From NCBI GenBank assembly GCA_001724265.1, contig MEDY01000017.1, positions 62,001 to 126,000 on the forward strand: a stretch of DNA of 64,000 nt. The letters run 5' to 3'. The position numbers and the translations under genes were made by a program. Under the pieces are notes generated by a model that saw nothing but the letters and a program-made list of their open reading frames with translations, was not told the DNA's origin and made no database searches. How positions within the stretch are numbered: the stretch's first letter is position 1; the number at the start of each line of letters is the position of its first letter. This DNA is from Rhizaria sp. SCN 62-66. Lineage: Eukaryota; Rhizaria, unplaced. Below are positions 44,521-54,658 of the stretch, piece after piece.

Positions 44521-45945
44521 GATGTTCTCTGGCGGAAAACGAGCATGCTGTTACAACGTGCATGACTGTAAGAATGGCTGCAACGCAGTAATATTGGGCC
44601 ATGAGCGGCTCAAATGGGTGAATTAACATGTGCATGTGGATAGATATGCAACCTGTGCGTGCATATGATGCATGGAAGAGAATGAACCTCTAGCAACGAC
44701 TCAGCGGCCGCGATGTCAGTCAGATTTGGCCACCATTTTTCACGTTGACGAGTGTGTGCGATTTACGGATGGATTTCACTATTATGTATTCAAGTTAAAA
44801 TGGAGATTGGTTGCGATCTAATTCAATAGTAGTTGTAAATTTACAACTGTACTTGCGGTTAATAAACATCAGACCCTCAGCCTTGTCAAGAAGATCATGA
44901 ACCTTTGTATTACCTGGGTCTTCAAGAAATGAAACTTCGTACAATTTCTCCCGGCAGCGAACCATAGCCGTTCGTTGTTCGGCTACCGTGGTAATGAATA
45001 AGATAAAAGTCCAGATCCATATTATCTGTACGCAAAATAATTTCATAAATCTTGTTTTTGAAGATTTATTGTTTTTAAAATATGCAAATGATTTTGTACC
45101 GATGTGATTTTGTATCGCCAGAAATCGTGTTTCATTTTTATCAAAATGACACGAACACGATGAGAATTAATGAATACATGTACTGTACATATGAAATCGT
45201 ATTATTAATAGGGTTAATTCAAAGTAGATATATTAAACGCAAGACATTATATTTAAATGTTGTTGTTGAAGCACATCAAATGACGCGGTGTATTAGTTGA
45301 AATCCAAGTATCGCTTCGGACATTGATTCGCAGTGCAAATTACATGTACAGGCGCTGCGTCAAGAGGACGGGTGTCCACGGGTTTAGAAAGGATGAATTT
45401 AATGATGTAATATGAAGGATTACTTTGTAGATTCGGGGGTGTGTTGTCACGAGAGGAGAAGAAAAGAAAACACTGCAACTGCATCTGCAACGCGCTGAGC
45501 GATGATGAGCAACAACGGAAGCACAATGCGTTGCTGCCGCGCATACACTCACAAGCTCGCATAAATTGCGTATTTCCAAACAATGGATCGCTCGGGCGTG
45601 CAGTGATGTGGAAGAAATGAACGAGTAAGAGTTGATATGAAATATTATATTCACTCGTGTGAGACTACAAAACAAGTGGAGCAGGGACAGGCAGTAGTTG
45701 AGATTGAGCCAGCGATAACGGTCGCAAGCGATAAAAAAAACATGTTTGAACAGTATAGGTAGAGAAAGCATGAAGCGTGGTGTTATTTGCTTGAGAATAC
45801 AGACTAAATGGACTTCGCTTCAAAAAAGGGGAGATACAAACACACAGGTGAAGAGCTGTGACTTCACTAGTCACGTCACAATGCGTGAAATTGCATGTAA
45901 CAGCGTTGCATGCAACAATGCAGAGCTAACTGTATACACGCGTAC
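44521..45945. other. Longest gene-poor stretch, 1,425 bases
   Basis: AT-rich region with no recognised gene. The only frame with protein-like features is the 83-codon minus-strand one at 44795-45046, listed separately. The CFAP36-like 3' UTR and the 3' UTR of the protease gene both end here, since these genes converge. No rRNA, tRNA or repeat array is seen. Confidence 0.5.
44795..45046 (-). CDS. Possible small secreted protein, 83 residues
   Basis: ATG-initiated frame ending in TAA. The first 24 residues (MKLFCVQIIWIWTFILFITT) are strongly hydrophobic and look like a signal peptide or anchor; the remaining 60 are charged and non-repetitive, with mixed Glu, Asp and Lys. Its GC content is far below that of every other gene here, so it may be a chance frame in AT-rich spacer, a young gene, or an exon of a spliced gene. 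No family recognised. Confidence 0.25.
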   Translation of the reverse strand: MKLFCVQIIWIWTFILFITTVAEQRTAMVRCREKLYEVSFLEDPGNTKVHDLLDKAEGLMFINRKYSCKFTTTIELDRNQSPF

Positions 45946-46848
45946 TTAGAGACCGAGGGACTTGGCAAGCTCCTCGTTGCTCATCTCAATGTTGGCAGCG
46001 ACGGCAGAGGCAGAGGCAGAGTCAGAGCGCTGGATGCGGCGGAGGCAGTCAGGGGTCATGTCAGAGAAGCCGGCAAAGTTATCCCCGAGAACGTTGATGA
46101 CGAGCTTGTCCATGGCGTCCTCACCCTCGAAGACCTCGCCGTTCATGCCGACGAAAGACTTCGGCGTGTACTCACCGACGAGCGCGAAAATGCGCCAGCC
46201 GACGACGTCTTGGGAGTGCGAGTAGACCGTGCGCGAGACGCCGGGGTCCATGGCCTGGAGGGCGTCGGGGGCATCGGCGTTCCAGCCGACGATGCGGACG
46301 AAATGGCCGCCCTTCTTGACGTTGGCGAGAACGGTGACGTAGTTCTTGAGGAAAGCCTGCACCTGCTTGACGGTGAGGTCGTTGGTGCGGTGCATCTCAG
46401 CGAACTTCGCAGAGCAGCGCTTCTCCGGAAAAGCCTTGCAGAGACCGGAGACGGAGTCAGAGATGAAGTTGTCGTCGGTGTAGCCACCGTTGCGGCGCAG
46501 CCAGTCGTTGAAAGTGCCCGGGTTGGAAGTGACGGGGAGTTCGCCGAAAGCCGGGAGCTTGAACTTAATGCCGTGGTCGCGGACACCCGAAGCAACGGAG
46601 GACATGAAGCAGCCGACCTTGCAGATCGTCTGCTTGGTCATAATATGGCTGCCCCACTGGGCGTCGCACTGCTGGTACTGGCGGAACTCGCCCATCGGGG
46701 TCACCCAGGTCGCGGTGGCGCCGAAGTCAACGCCCGAGTAGAAGCTCTCGAGGTACTGGGCGTCGGGGTTCACCACGTTCGCCGCGGGGTCCAGGGCCAG
46801 CACAGCAAGGGGCACACATAAGGCAATGAGGAAGGCCAGGAACTTCAT
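45946..46848 (-). CDS. Secreted C39-like cysteine peptidase family protein
   Basis: 300 residues from the ATG at 46846-46848; an upstream ATG at 46945-46947 would bury the signal peptide, so I reject it. Residues 1-18 (MKFLAFLIALCVPLAVLA) are a clear signal peptide. The mature part resembles the C39-like papain fold (peptidase C39_2): QYQQCDAQWGS, then TICKVGCFMSSVASG with candidate nucleophile Cys80, NGGY, GGHFVRIVGW with candidate His182, and MDPG with candidate Asp201. All three catalytic positions are present. Expected to act outside the cell or in a lysosome or phagosome. Ends in TAA. Substrate unknown; peptidoglycan or peptide cleavage in food vacuoles would be a guess. Confidence 0.75.
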   Translation of the reverse strand: MKFLAFLIALCVPLAVLALDPAANVVNPDAQYLESFYSGVDFGATATWVTPMGEFRQYQQCDAQWGSHIMTKQTICKVGCFMSSVASGVRDHGIKFKLPAFGELPVTSNPGTFNDWLRRNGGYTDDNFISDSVSGLCKAFPEKRCSAKFAEMHRTNDLTVKQVQAFLKNYVTVLANVKKGGHFVRIVGWNADAPDALQAMDPGVSRTVYSHSQDVVGWRIFALVGEYTPKSFVGMNGEVFEGEDAMDKLVINVLGDNFAGFSDMTPDCLRRIQRSDSASASAVAANIEMSNEELAKSLGL

Positions 46849-47527
46849 CACAGACACACTGGGAGATGTTAAGATGCGCAAACGTCGGAAACGGAAGACA
46901 TCGGTTGGGTGAGTTGAAGAGCATGCATTTGATAAAGAGCTGTTCATTGTGGTTTTACCACACTCATAGATAAAAAAATAAACTTGTCAGAAAATTAACT
47001 CAATAATGCAGTCAAACACAGAACCAATTTTACGAAGCAGGGACTGTGCACTTAGAAAGCTAGTCTGCAAAAAAGGAGCATCTCGCGACTTGGCTACGTC
47101 ACAACCCACAACCCTCTCGTCGCCTCACCGCTCGGTCGCTATTTTCAAGTTTAATCTCCTTTGGATCACTTAAGACACGAAATCAATCCTGATGGCTTGC
47201 GCCAAGGTTTACTATTCCTGCACAAAATGACTGAATGATCTTGCTGTATTCATTTCCCCCAGAAGATGCGCTGTATGACATAACTGGATCGATATAACTC
47301 CAATTTAACAGTGGATCACAGATCACGCTCCTGTCGTGCGCGTCGGCCATGTCCGGCAAAGTACCAACATGCGCACTGCATTTAGCGCACACATGCATAT
47401 TTCCCCTTAAATTAAGTCAGCACAAACTCATCATCCATAGGTATACACAATTCAATTCAAGATCAGCCGCGTATACATTTGATCTTCACGCTTGTTCGAA
47501 AAAGAGAGCAAGAGGCTCTTCATCTGT
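46849..47527. other. Intergenic region, 679 bases
   Basis: AT-rich spacer between two minus-strand genes, holding the protease promoter (next to 46849) and the 3' UTR of the NlpC/P60-like gene. No feature recognised. Confidence 0.45.
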
Positions 47528-49308
47528 TCATTTCTCGCGGTACGCAAGGGGGAACTCGTCGTCCTCATCATCATCACCAGTGCCACCCCGGCCAGTGCGC
47601 ACCTCCCACGGCGGCTTGCGGTACGATTCCACCACAAGCTGCTCCGCGCCAGCGACACCGCGCGCGAGCAAGAGATAGCTCGACTCGCGCAGGTTATGCG
47701 GGTGGAACTCGCACGCTTCGGGTGCGAACTGCGCCAAGAGAGTCGCGATAGCAGCCGTGTCAATCTCCTTGTGTTGCAGCTGAGAGGGCGCAGAAGCAGA
47801 CGCAGCGGCAGTGGCAGTGGCCGCGTCGCTGGAGATGGGTTTGATCGGCAGCGCAGCGGGGAAAGCGCTCTCAAAGGCCGCTTTGTTCCACTTAGTCTCA
47901 GTCACCGCGGGCGCGGGCGTGGGGAGGACGCCGAGCGTCTGCAGCGCCACAGCGGCAAGCTGCGCGTCGCGGAATAACGGGTTCGCCAGAGGGGACGTCA
48001 GAGGGTCCAGGGCGGAGGGGGCGAGGAGGCGGCGCGCGGTCAGGGCGCGGTACTTCGTGTACAGCGTAGCAACCTGCGAGATATTAAAAAAACAAACACA
48101 AGAAGGCAGGAAAACAATGAGTTATTTCATGAGAACAAATGAATTATGAGTCAAATTAAAAATACAGTTGATTAAATTGAGCAAACCGATAAAAGTCCGA
48201 TGAATTTCAATGGGTTTTAAGAGATAGTGGTAAGAATGGAAACGTACTGAGTTAGCGAGGAACTTGCGCCTCTTGAGCACCAGCAGCAGCCTCTCGCTAT
48301 CCGCCTCACTCAGCCCAGCAACGGTACCATAATTGCCCTTGCCATCACGCTGCGCCAACAGCGCTGCGGCCTCCATCTCAGCCCCCCGCAGCTGCTTCGC
48401 GAGCGCGCCGAGTTCCCCGGCCAGCGCGACGCGGTTCGCGACATGCGGCGCGTCACCGGCAGCGGCGACCTTGGTGCCAGACCCGTCGTGCGCGAACGTG
48501 GCCCCGTCGGCGCCGCCCATCGCGGTAGCCATGCCGTCCGCGCTGGCGCCGCTGCTGGCGAGCGCGGCGAGCTCGTCCATGTCGACGACCCGGCGCACCG
48601 GCGGCGCCGCGCGCGGGAGAGAGCCCAGCGCCAGAGAGGCGAAGGCGAGCGCGGTGACGTCGCGGAACCACTGCGCAACAAGGCGCAGCGGCGCGGCCCG
48701 CAGCGCGCGCTGCTCGGCGAGTTCACGGGCCACGAGGGCCTGCGCGTCGACCTCCTGGTCAGCGGAGCGCAGGAAGTGGAAGGAGCGAACCATGATGTCG
48801 GAGGAGCTCGAGTGTAGAACACGGTCCTCGAAGGTCGTCAGGGCCGGGCCGCGCCAGGTGCGCTCAAGCACGTACGGGTAGTGATGGGTTGGGTGGCGGA
48901 CGATGACGCCGACGTGCTCTAAGTCGCCGCCGTTGGCGCGCTTGGCGAGGTGGGTGAGGAGGAACGAGAGAGGGTCGCGGGACGCGCGTGTGCGCGAGAA
49001 AAACACGAGGTCACCTATATTCAAAGAAAGAAAGCAGTAATAAACAGCAATGTCAAAAGAAAAACGTTAGTCTTAGTCATTGGGTATTCAGTAAGACAGA
49101 GATATAGGCTTAAATAAGCAAACAGCGTGCTTTTTTCTGCTGCTGTACCTGTTTGGAGTGAGGAGAGGTAGGCCTCGCCGATAGATTGAGAGCGGAAGCC
49201 AAGACTAGGCTCAGCATCCTTGTTGGGCTTCGACGCAGCGTAGTACATCGAACCGAAGGAACCGGCGGCCACTGCTGCGGCCGCAGAGGCGATGCGACCG
49301 AAGGACAT
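47528..49308 (-). CDS. NlpC/P60-YiiX-like (permuted papain fold) protein, three exons
   Basis: Exons 49149-49308, 48248-49014 and 47528-48073, giving 490 residues and a TGA stop. Splicing is phase 1 then phase 0. The joined product reads LQTGDLVFFSRTR, then EHVGVIVRHP and YVLERTWRG. This is the opening strand, candidate catalytic His and following strand of permuted NlpC/P60 (YiiX/LRAT-type) proteins, which hydrolyse amide or acyl bonds. I do not find the usual Cys about 80-120 residues after the His; the only obvious Cys is in APEACEFHPHN near the C-terminus. It is therefore either inactive, uses a distant Cys, or is a binding protein. The Ala-rich N-terminus may be a membrane anchor or organelle signal. 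The C-terminal third is Ala-rich with an acidic patch. Confidence 0.65.
48074..48247 (-). other. Intron 2 of the NlpC/P60-like gene (174 bp)
   Basis: Boundaries AACTCA|GTACGT and CTCGCAG|GTTGCT, phase 0, with a T-rich tract before the acceptor. It contains in-frame stops, so it must be removed. It joins KFLANS to VATLYTKYR. Confidence 0.85.
49015..49148 (-). other. Intron 1 of the NlpC/P60-like gene (134 bp)
   Basis: Boundaries AACAG|GTACAG and AATATAG|GTGACC on the minus strand, phase 1. It joins LSSLQT to GDLVFFSR. A CTAAC branch-point-like sequence lies inside, about 60 bases from the acceptor. Confidence 0.8.
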
Positions 49309-49796
49309 TTGTGCTCACACAACTCAGTCAAAGCTGCTTGGATCGCAAGGTTTGCCCTGAAGCGAGGAGAGGAAGTACGAACAAATAAGATCGATATTTT
49401 ATATGAGATTAACATTGATTTCCATTATACATACTGTTATGTCTATTGACGGACATATGACAGCACACACTCAGCTCTTAAATCTTTCTTTACACGAGAC
49501 ACGACTGTGCGTTGACTGCACAGAAGATCACGAAAGTGGCAATTTGATCACAATATGTGTATAAATATATATTAACGGCACCAAGCCTCACTCACACACC
49601 TTCGCACCAAGCTCGCAAAAACACAACAAATACCTGCACAGTCATCTGCTGTCAGTTGTTGTGGCAATATCCTCGGCGCAAATCCAACATGCATCACTTT
49701 GTTACTGCGCGGCGGCGGCATCACTCCGCCTGCCTCAGTTATATATTATTCAATTCCGACGAGCTCTAAAAATTACGTTCTTTTTCTTTTGGAGCG
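49309..49796. other. Intergenic region, 488 bases
   Basis: AT-rich spacer with the promoter of the NlpC/P60-like gene on its left and the lipoyl synthase 3' UTR on its right (both genes minus strand). No feature recognised. Confidence 0.45.
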
Positions 49797-51246
49797 TTAG
49801 AGCGCAGTCGCCTTGGCCTTGGCAGCCTCGGCCTCCTCCTTGCGCTTCTCCAGCACGTTCTTGATGAAGAACTCACCAGCGCGGTACGAAGAGCGGACGA
49901 GGGGGCCCGAGGCGACGTAGAGGAACCCCATTGACTCGGCCTCCTCCTGCCAGCCCTTGAACGCCTCGGGAGTGATGAACTCCTCCACGCGCAAGTGGCG
50001 CGGCGACGGGCGCAAATACTGTCCGAACGTCACGACGTTGACGTCGACGTCACGCAGCGCGCGGAGACAGGCACGGATCTCCTCGGGCTTCTCGCCGCAG
50101 CCGAGCATGAGCGACGTCTTGGTGATCACATCCGGGCGCGTCTTGCGCGCGTGCTCCAGCACCGACATCGTCTGCGCGAAGCTCGTGCGGCGGTCGCGCA
50201 CGACATGTTGCAGAGACTCGACCGTCTCGACGTTGTGTGCGAAAACGTCGAGTCCCGCGTTGACGACGGTGGCGACGGACTCGAGGCGGCCGCGGAAGTC
50301 CGGTGTGAGCGCCTCGACGAGCGGCGAGGGCGTGTGCTGCTTTAGGAGGCGGATCGTCTGCGCGATGTGCTCCGCGCCGCCGTCGGGCAGGTCGTCGCGC
50401 GTCACCGATGTGAACACCACATAATCGAGCCCCCAGCGGAGAATGGCGTCGGAAACGTTGGCGGGCTCGTTGGGGTCGAGCGCGGGCGGGGTGCGGGACG
50501 TCTTGACGGCGCAGAAGCGGCAGGCGCGGGTGCATGTGTCGCCCATGAGCATAACGGTGGCAGTGGACTGGCCCTTCTTGCCGCCCCAGCACTCGCCGAT
50601 GTTGGGGCAGTTCGCCTCCTCGCAGACAGTGGCGAGCTTGAGCTCGCGGACGGTGGAGCGCATGTGCTCGAACTGCTCGCCGCGCGGAGGGGACATGCGC
50701 AGCCACTCGGGCTTCGGGGACTTCTCCTTCTGCCGCGGGCGGGTAGATGCGGTGGAGGAGACGATGGGGATGCCAGCTGCGGCGGCCTCTTCGGCGGCGG
50801 CGGCGATGTCTTCGGGGCTTAGCGCGGTGGGGATACACTGAGTGCGCAAATAGGAAGAAAAACATACGAAACGGCAATATAGCAACAAATACGTACAATA
50901 CAGACAGACAAGTATCGAACGTGAGTTGATCGAGTGAGTGAGAATTTAGGTGAAGCAAAACAAGGGCGGTGAGAGAGGTCAAAGACAGTGTGCTTCGCAC
51001 GAGAGCAGAGAGAACGCGTTGAGATTGTGATTGTTTGTTGTTGAGACGTACACCAACGGTGGAGACCGCGGGGTTGTGCTTAGGAGTGGAGTCGGGCTTG
51101 CTCATGAAGTCCTGCAGAGAGAGGCCGTCATCCGGCAAACGCGAGGAGCCAGCAGCGTTAGCAGAGGGGTTGCCGGCCACGGTGGTGATCGAGCGGCACA
51201 GCGCGGCGGAAACCGCGCGAGCGCCGCTAAGGCGCGAGACGAGCAT
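49797..51246 (-). CDS. LIAS: Lipoyl synthase (mitochondrial radical-SAM enzyme), two exons
   Basis: Exons 51052-51246 and 49797-50837, 411 residues, TAA stop. The enzyme inserts two sulphurs into protein-bound octanoyl groups to make lipoyl cofactors for pyruvate and 2-oxoglutarate dehydrogenases and the glycine cleavage system. Exon 1 encodes a basic, Ser/Ala-rich mitochondrial presequence. The auxiliary cluster [12 protein letters not shown] has Cys137, 142 and 148; the radical-SAM CTRACRFC has Cys167, 171 and 174; and the C-terminal RSSYRAGE supplies the Ser ligand of the auxiliary cluster. All catalytic ligands are present. Human LIAS has 372 residues, so the length is normal. A mitochondrion with lipoate-dependent metabolism is implied. 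Confidence 0.96.
50838..51051 (-). other. Intron of the lipoyl synthase gene (214 bp)
   Basis: Boundaries GTTGGT|GTACGT and GCACTCAG|TGTATC on the minus strand, phase 0, joining PAVSTVG to [10 protein letters not shown]. The alternative donor two codon bases earlier would break the frame. Confidence 0.85.
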
Positions 51247-51644
51247 GGGGTGGCAACAGAAGCGGAGTCAGCGGCACCAAGGTTAGGTGAAGCTGGCGGG
51301 AGCTGCTGAAGCTGGTGCGGTCGATGGTGTACGACACATAGGGCCGGGGAAAGATGAAAAAGGTGGGTTAGACAGCCGTATGAGGAGATTTAATTAAGAG
51401 AGGTTATAGTAAAGAAGTAATTGTTGCATTATATCTGCGCCGGGTCGTCTCATACGGTTGAAATCGCGCCATGGATGTCCGCGCAAACTCGCCATCTTTG
51501 CCCGTCGTCCGGACTCGAGAGCTGACCGTTGACCGAGGATGGATATTCATAGCGAAGCATTTTAACGAATGTATTTTGTCAAAATCAATCAAGTGAAATC
51601 TCGGGGACGCCGGGGGTATGACTAAAAAGAAACAGTATTTTGGG
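51247..51644. other. Intergenic region, 398 bases
   Basis: Spacer between two minus-strand genes: lipoyl synthase promoter on the left, 3' UTR of the next gene on the right. Nothing recognised. Confidence 0.4.
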
Positions 51645-53843
51645 TTATTTAGATGGTTTCGCTGCACGCAATGAACGCGTCGTTAAATTGACAAGCTGGT
51701 CCCGGATAGAGCTTGACAATGAGGCGCTTTCATTCGCGTTTCCTAACGACTGGAGGACTGGCTGAATATCGTTCGTCACCGCAGCCGTCGCAGCGAAATC
51801 GTACACCCGACTGCCGAAGAAGTTCACCTCAATATCAAGAAGATACGCCGCAACTGCCTGCTCCGGCGAGCCTGTCCCCATCTTCAGCAGCGCCAGCACT
51901 TGGCCGCCGCCGCGCAGCAGCGCCGGAACGTCTTTGTGTTCCGCGGCGAGAAGCTGCCGCAGCACCCAGTAGAGCGCGGCGACGAGGTCCAGCTCGCCGG
52001 CGTCGACCGCGGCCGCGACGTCCGCCTCGGAGCGCGGCAGCAGCTTCTGCAGCAGCGCCACCACGGCCGCGACGTCGGCCTCTTTGAGCGCGCCGCGCTG
52101 TCGCGGCAGGAGCAGGCCTAGGAAGGACAGCGCGTGCAGCAGCGCGCCGCCGTCGGCCGCCGTGGCAACCACGCGCAGCGCCAGCGCGGCGGCCTCGGCC
52201 GCGCCGGGCGCCGAGGCCAGGTCGTCGCGCGCGGCCTCGGCGGCGGCCCACGGCATGCCCGCCGCGCCCGGGTCCAGCTGCCCCAGCGTCTGCAGCAGCA
52301 CGTACACGAATACGCGGTGCGCGCGCGCCGCGGCGGCGTTCACGGCGCCGTCCGCCGCGGGCGCAGGCGGCTTGTGCGCGAGCGCGAGCAGCGCGGGCAG
52401 CACGGCCACCAAGGGCTTGCTGGCGAAGCAGCCGAGCGGGCGGTCGGGCGCGCGCTCCGTGCTCATCGAGACGACGCCGCTGCAGGCGTTGCTGCGCATC
52501 GCCGCGCGGCGCCCGGCCACGCGCAGCGCGTTAAAGCGCAGCAGCACGGCCGCGGCGACGGCGTGCGGCCACGCGCGCGGCTCGGCGTCGCTGCCGCCTA
52601 GCGCACGCTCGAGCCACGCGGAGGCCAGGACCTCGCCGTCGCCGCCGGCGTGACCCAGCGCGGCGCCGGAGTGCGCGAGGAAGGCGGCGCAGAAGGCGTC
52701 GCAGCTGCACCACAGCAACGCGTCGTCCGGGTGCGGAAACAGGGGCGCTGCGGCCGGCGCCGTGGCGGCCGCGCTACCTGATTTGGCCGCGACGGCTGCC
52801 GCTGCAGTGAGCGGGCGGTGTGGCAGCGGAGCGAAGCGCACGAGCGCGGCCATAGCAGCGGGGCGCGGCGTGCCATTGCGGGTGTCCGCAGGGAGGGCGC
52901 TGCCGCGAATAGGTACAACGGGCCGCGCGCCGGGGCCGGCGATAATGCGCTGCGTCTCCTGTATGTTGATCAGACCGCTTCCGATAGCGCGGTTGAAGCG
53001 GTTTGGCACAGTGACGTCCTGGAACCGCCCTAGGCCGGGGAAAGCCCCGCGGTTGACGGGGACGAGTGGGCCGACGTTGCTAAGCATCTGGGGCACGGGG
53101 ACGGCGCAGGATTGCTTGAGGCGCACGGGGGCGGCGTCCACGGGGACGGCGGTGGCGGTGTCGTCATTGTCATCAGCTTCGGTCTCGGTGTCAGCAGCCG
53201 CCGTCAGCGCCGCACCATCGGCCGCGGCGACTGCGGCCGCGGCATCTGGCGTGACGGCGACCGCGGCGGCGGCGGCGGGCGTGATCAGGTAGCGAGCATC
53301 GTCGCCGGTCATGAGCGCGTCGGCCAGCTGCGCCAGGCGCGCGAATACGAAGCCCGCCGCCGGCCGCGTCAGGTCGAGCCGCGACGGCGTGGGCCGCGTT
53401 GGTGTGGGCCGCGTTGGCGCTGTGTCGGTGTAGGTGTCGGTTTCGGCGACCTGGGTAGGGGAAAAGAAGCGCGAGAGATGGGCTGCGAGGGGCTTGACAA
53501 CGCGCATAAGTTGGCAGTGCACGGTGAGAACCAGGCGAAAACGCGCGAGCTGGAACAGCGCCTCGGCTGCAGCCACGCGCGTCAGGTCGTCGTCACTCTC
53601 GAGGAACGGGAGCACGGCCGCGGCCACGTCGTGCGCGGCGAAGAAGCAGCTGATGTCCTTGTCGAGAGCCGCAGTTGCGTCGGAAACGCGGCCATCACGC
53701 GCAGTGGTGTCAAGACTAACACGGTACCGGCCGAGCTTGCGCAGCGCAGCGGGCAACAACCCAAGCGGGGTGAGGGCAGCGGTGCTTTCAGCAGCAGTGA
53801 GCGCAGACACAGCAGCTTCGAGGTTCAGCAACGACTTCGTCAT
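51645..53843 (-). CDS. Orphan alpha-helical repeat-like protein
   Basis: 732 residues from the ATG at 53841-53843, TAA stop; an upstream in-frame extension to 53924 exists but looks like 5' UTR. No family recognised. The N-terminal 160 residues and the C-terminal 350 residues consist of amphipathic Leu/Ala helices of about 15-20 residues separated by short turns, including VAAAVLPFLESDDDLTRVAA, which is reminiscent of armadillo/HEAT repeats. In the middle, a Thr/Pro/Arg stretch (TPTRPTPSRLDLTRPA, around 150) and Ala/Asp runs mark a linker. A further segment (FPGLGRFQDVTVPNRFNRAI, near 270) is less repetitive. No signal peptide or membrane segment. A scaffold role is a guess based only on the helical pattern. 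Confidence 0.6.
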   Translation of the reverse strand: MTKSLLNLEAAVSALTAAESTAALTPLGLLPAALRKLGRYRVSLDTTARDGRVSDATAALDKDISCFFAAHDVAAAVLPFLESDDDLTRVAAAEALFQLARFRLVLTVHCQLMRVVKPLAAHLSRFFSPTQVAETDTYTDTAPTRPTPTRPTPSRLDLTRPAAGFVFARLAQLADALMTGDDARYLITPAAAAAVAVTPDAAAAVAAADGAALTAAADTETEADDNDDTATAVPVDAAPVRLKQSCAVPVPQMLSNVGPLVPVNRGAFPGLGRFQDVTVPNRFNRAIGSGLINIQETQRIIAGPGARPVVPIRGSALPADTRNGTPRPAAMAALVRFAPLPHRPLTAAAAVAAKSGSAAATAPAAAPLFPHPDDALLWCSCDAFCAAFLAHSGAALGHAGGDGEVLASAWLERALGGSDAEPRAWPHAVAAAVLLRFNALRVAGRRAAMRSNACSGVVSMSTERAPDRPLGCFASKPLVAVLPALLALAHKPPAPAADGAVNAAAARAHRVFVYVLLQTLGQLDPGAAGMPWAAAEAARDDLASAPGAAEAAALALRVVATAADGGALLHALSFLGLLLPRQRGALKEADVAAVVALLQKLLPRSEADVAAAVDAGELDLVAALYWVLRQLLAAEHKDVPALLRGGGQVLALLKMGTGSPEQAVAAYLLDIEVNFFGSRVYDFAATAAVTNDIQPVLQSLGNANESASLSSSIRDQLVNLTTRSLRAAKPSK

Positions 53844-54658
53844 GGTGTGGTGGTGCAGTGTTTCTGGGATCACTGAAGCTCCGACAAATAAAAGACCTGG
53901 TTTTATACTAAGGATACGCGACAAATCCTCAGTCTTTTAAGTCTTCACTGAGTTGTGCGCGACCGAAAACGTGATTCCGCCAAAGCAGGACTCCGATAAC
54001 ATCAGGGGTTTGAGAGGGGTTGTTGTTCGCGACGATTTCGAGCGGAATACGCACAAATGAAAGATGAAATTACAAAATAAACAGAGGAAATTGTTGGAAA
54101 ATATAGGAAACAAATCACGAGTCGCGATTTACGAACAAATCTAGCGTACAATGCCTAGAAAGTTTGCCGAAGATACATGCCGGCCCGGCCACGAAGAGAA
54201 GAAACAAATGCTGTATTAATACACCAGCCTTCCGTCACGACAGCTAAACACTATACTTTGTACATTTTGTACATATATGTACACGTATATATATAATAAG
54301 CTTACAAAAATATATGGACCTGTATAATATTAAATTCTGGAATTTAAGAACGTGTTGAATATGATAGGTTTAAACGTCTAGATATTGTGTATTGTATACG
54401 ATGATGCGCAAGTGCAAGTGTACTGGCGGCATTGTGCGACCCAAAGAAGCGAGATTAATGTACGGCGTGGAAAAGTAGGTAACTTATTTTGATATCACGA
54501 GAGCAATCGTGGCCCGGATAGTTTAAACATAGACTAGTTTGCTTTCTTGCTTTGTGTTTGCGTTTAGTTAGTAGATAACGGTCTAAATATTGTTGCTGCA
54601 GTTCGCTCTGTTTGCGCGATGAAGTGTCACTGTGTGAGGCGTAGGCATGGCATAACAT
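53844..54658. other. Intergenic region, 815 bases
   Basis: AT-rich spacer between two minus-strand genes. It contains a perfect 16-bp palindrome at 54268-54283 and an adjoining AT-dinucleotide stretch (54285-54297). No RNA gene recognised. Confidence 0.5.
54268..54283. repeat. Perfect 16-bp palindrome TGTACATATATGTACA
   Basis: The sequence equals its own reverse complement. An additional TTTGTACA copy lies immediately upstream (around 54258-54264) and an alternating AT stretch follows. It could bind a dimeric factor, form a short hairpin, or be chance in AT-rich DNA. Confidence 0.6.

Noticed and set aside
45340-45771. 143-codon minus-strand frame in the gene-poor stretch
   Set aside because: Cys/Ser/His-rich, no conserved pattern, overlaps another similar frame; looks like chance.
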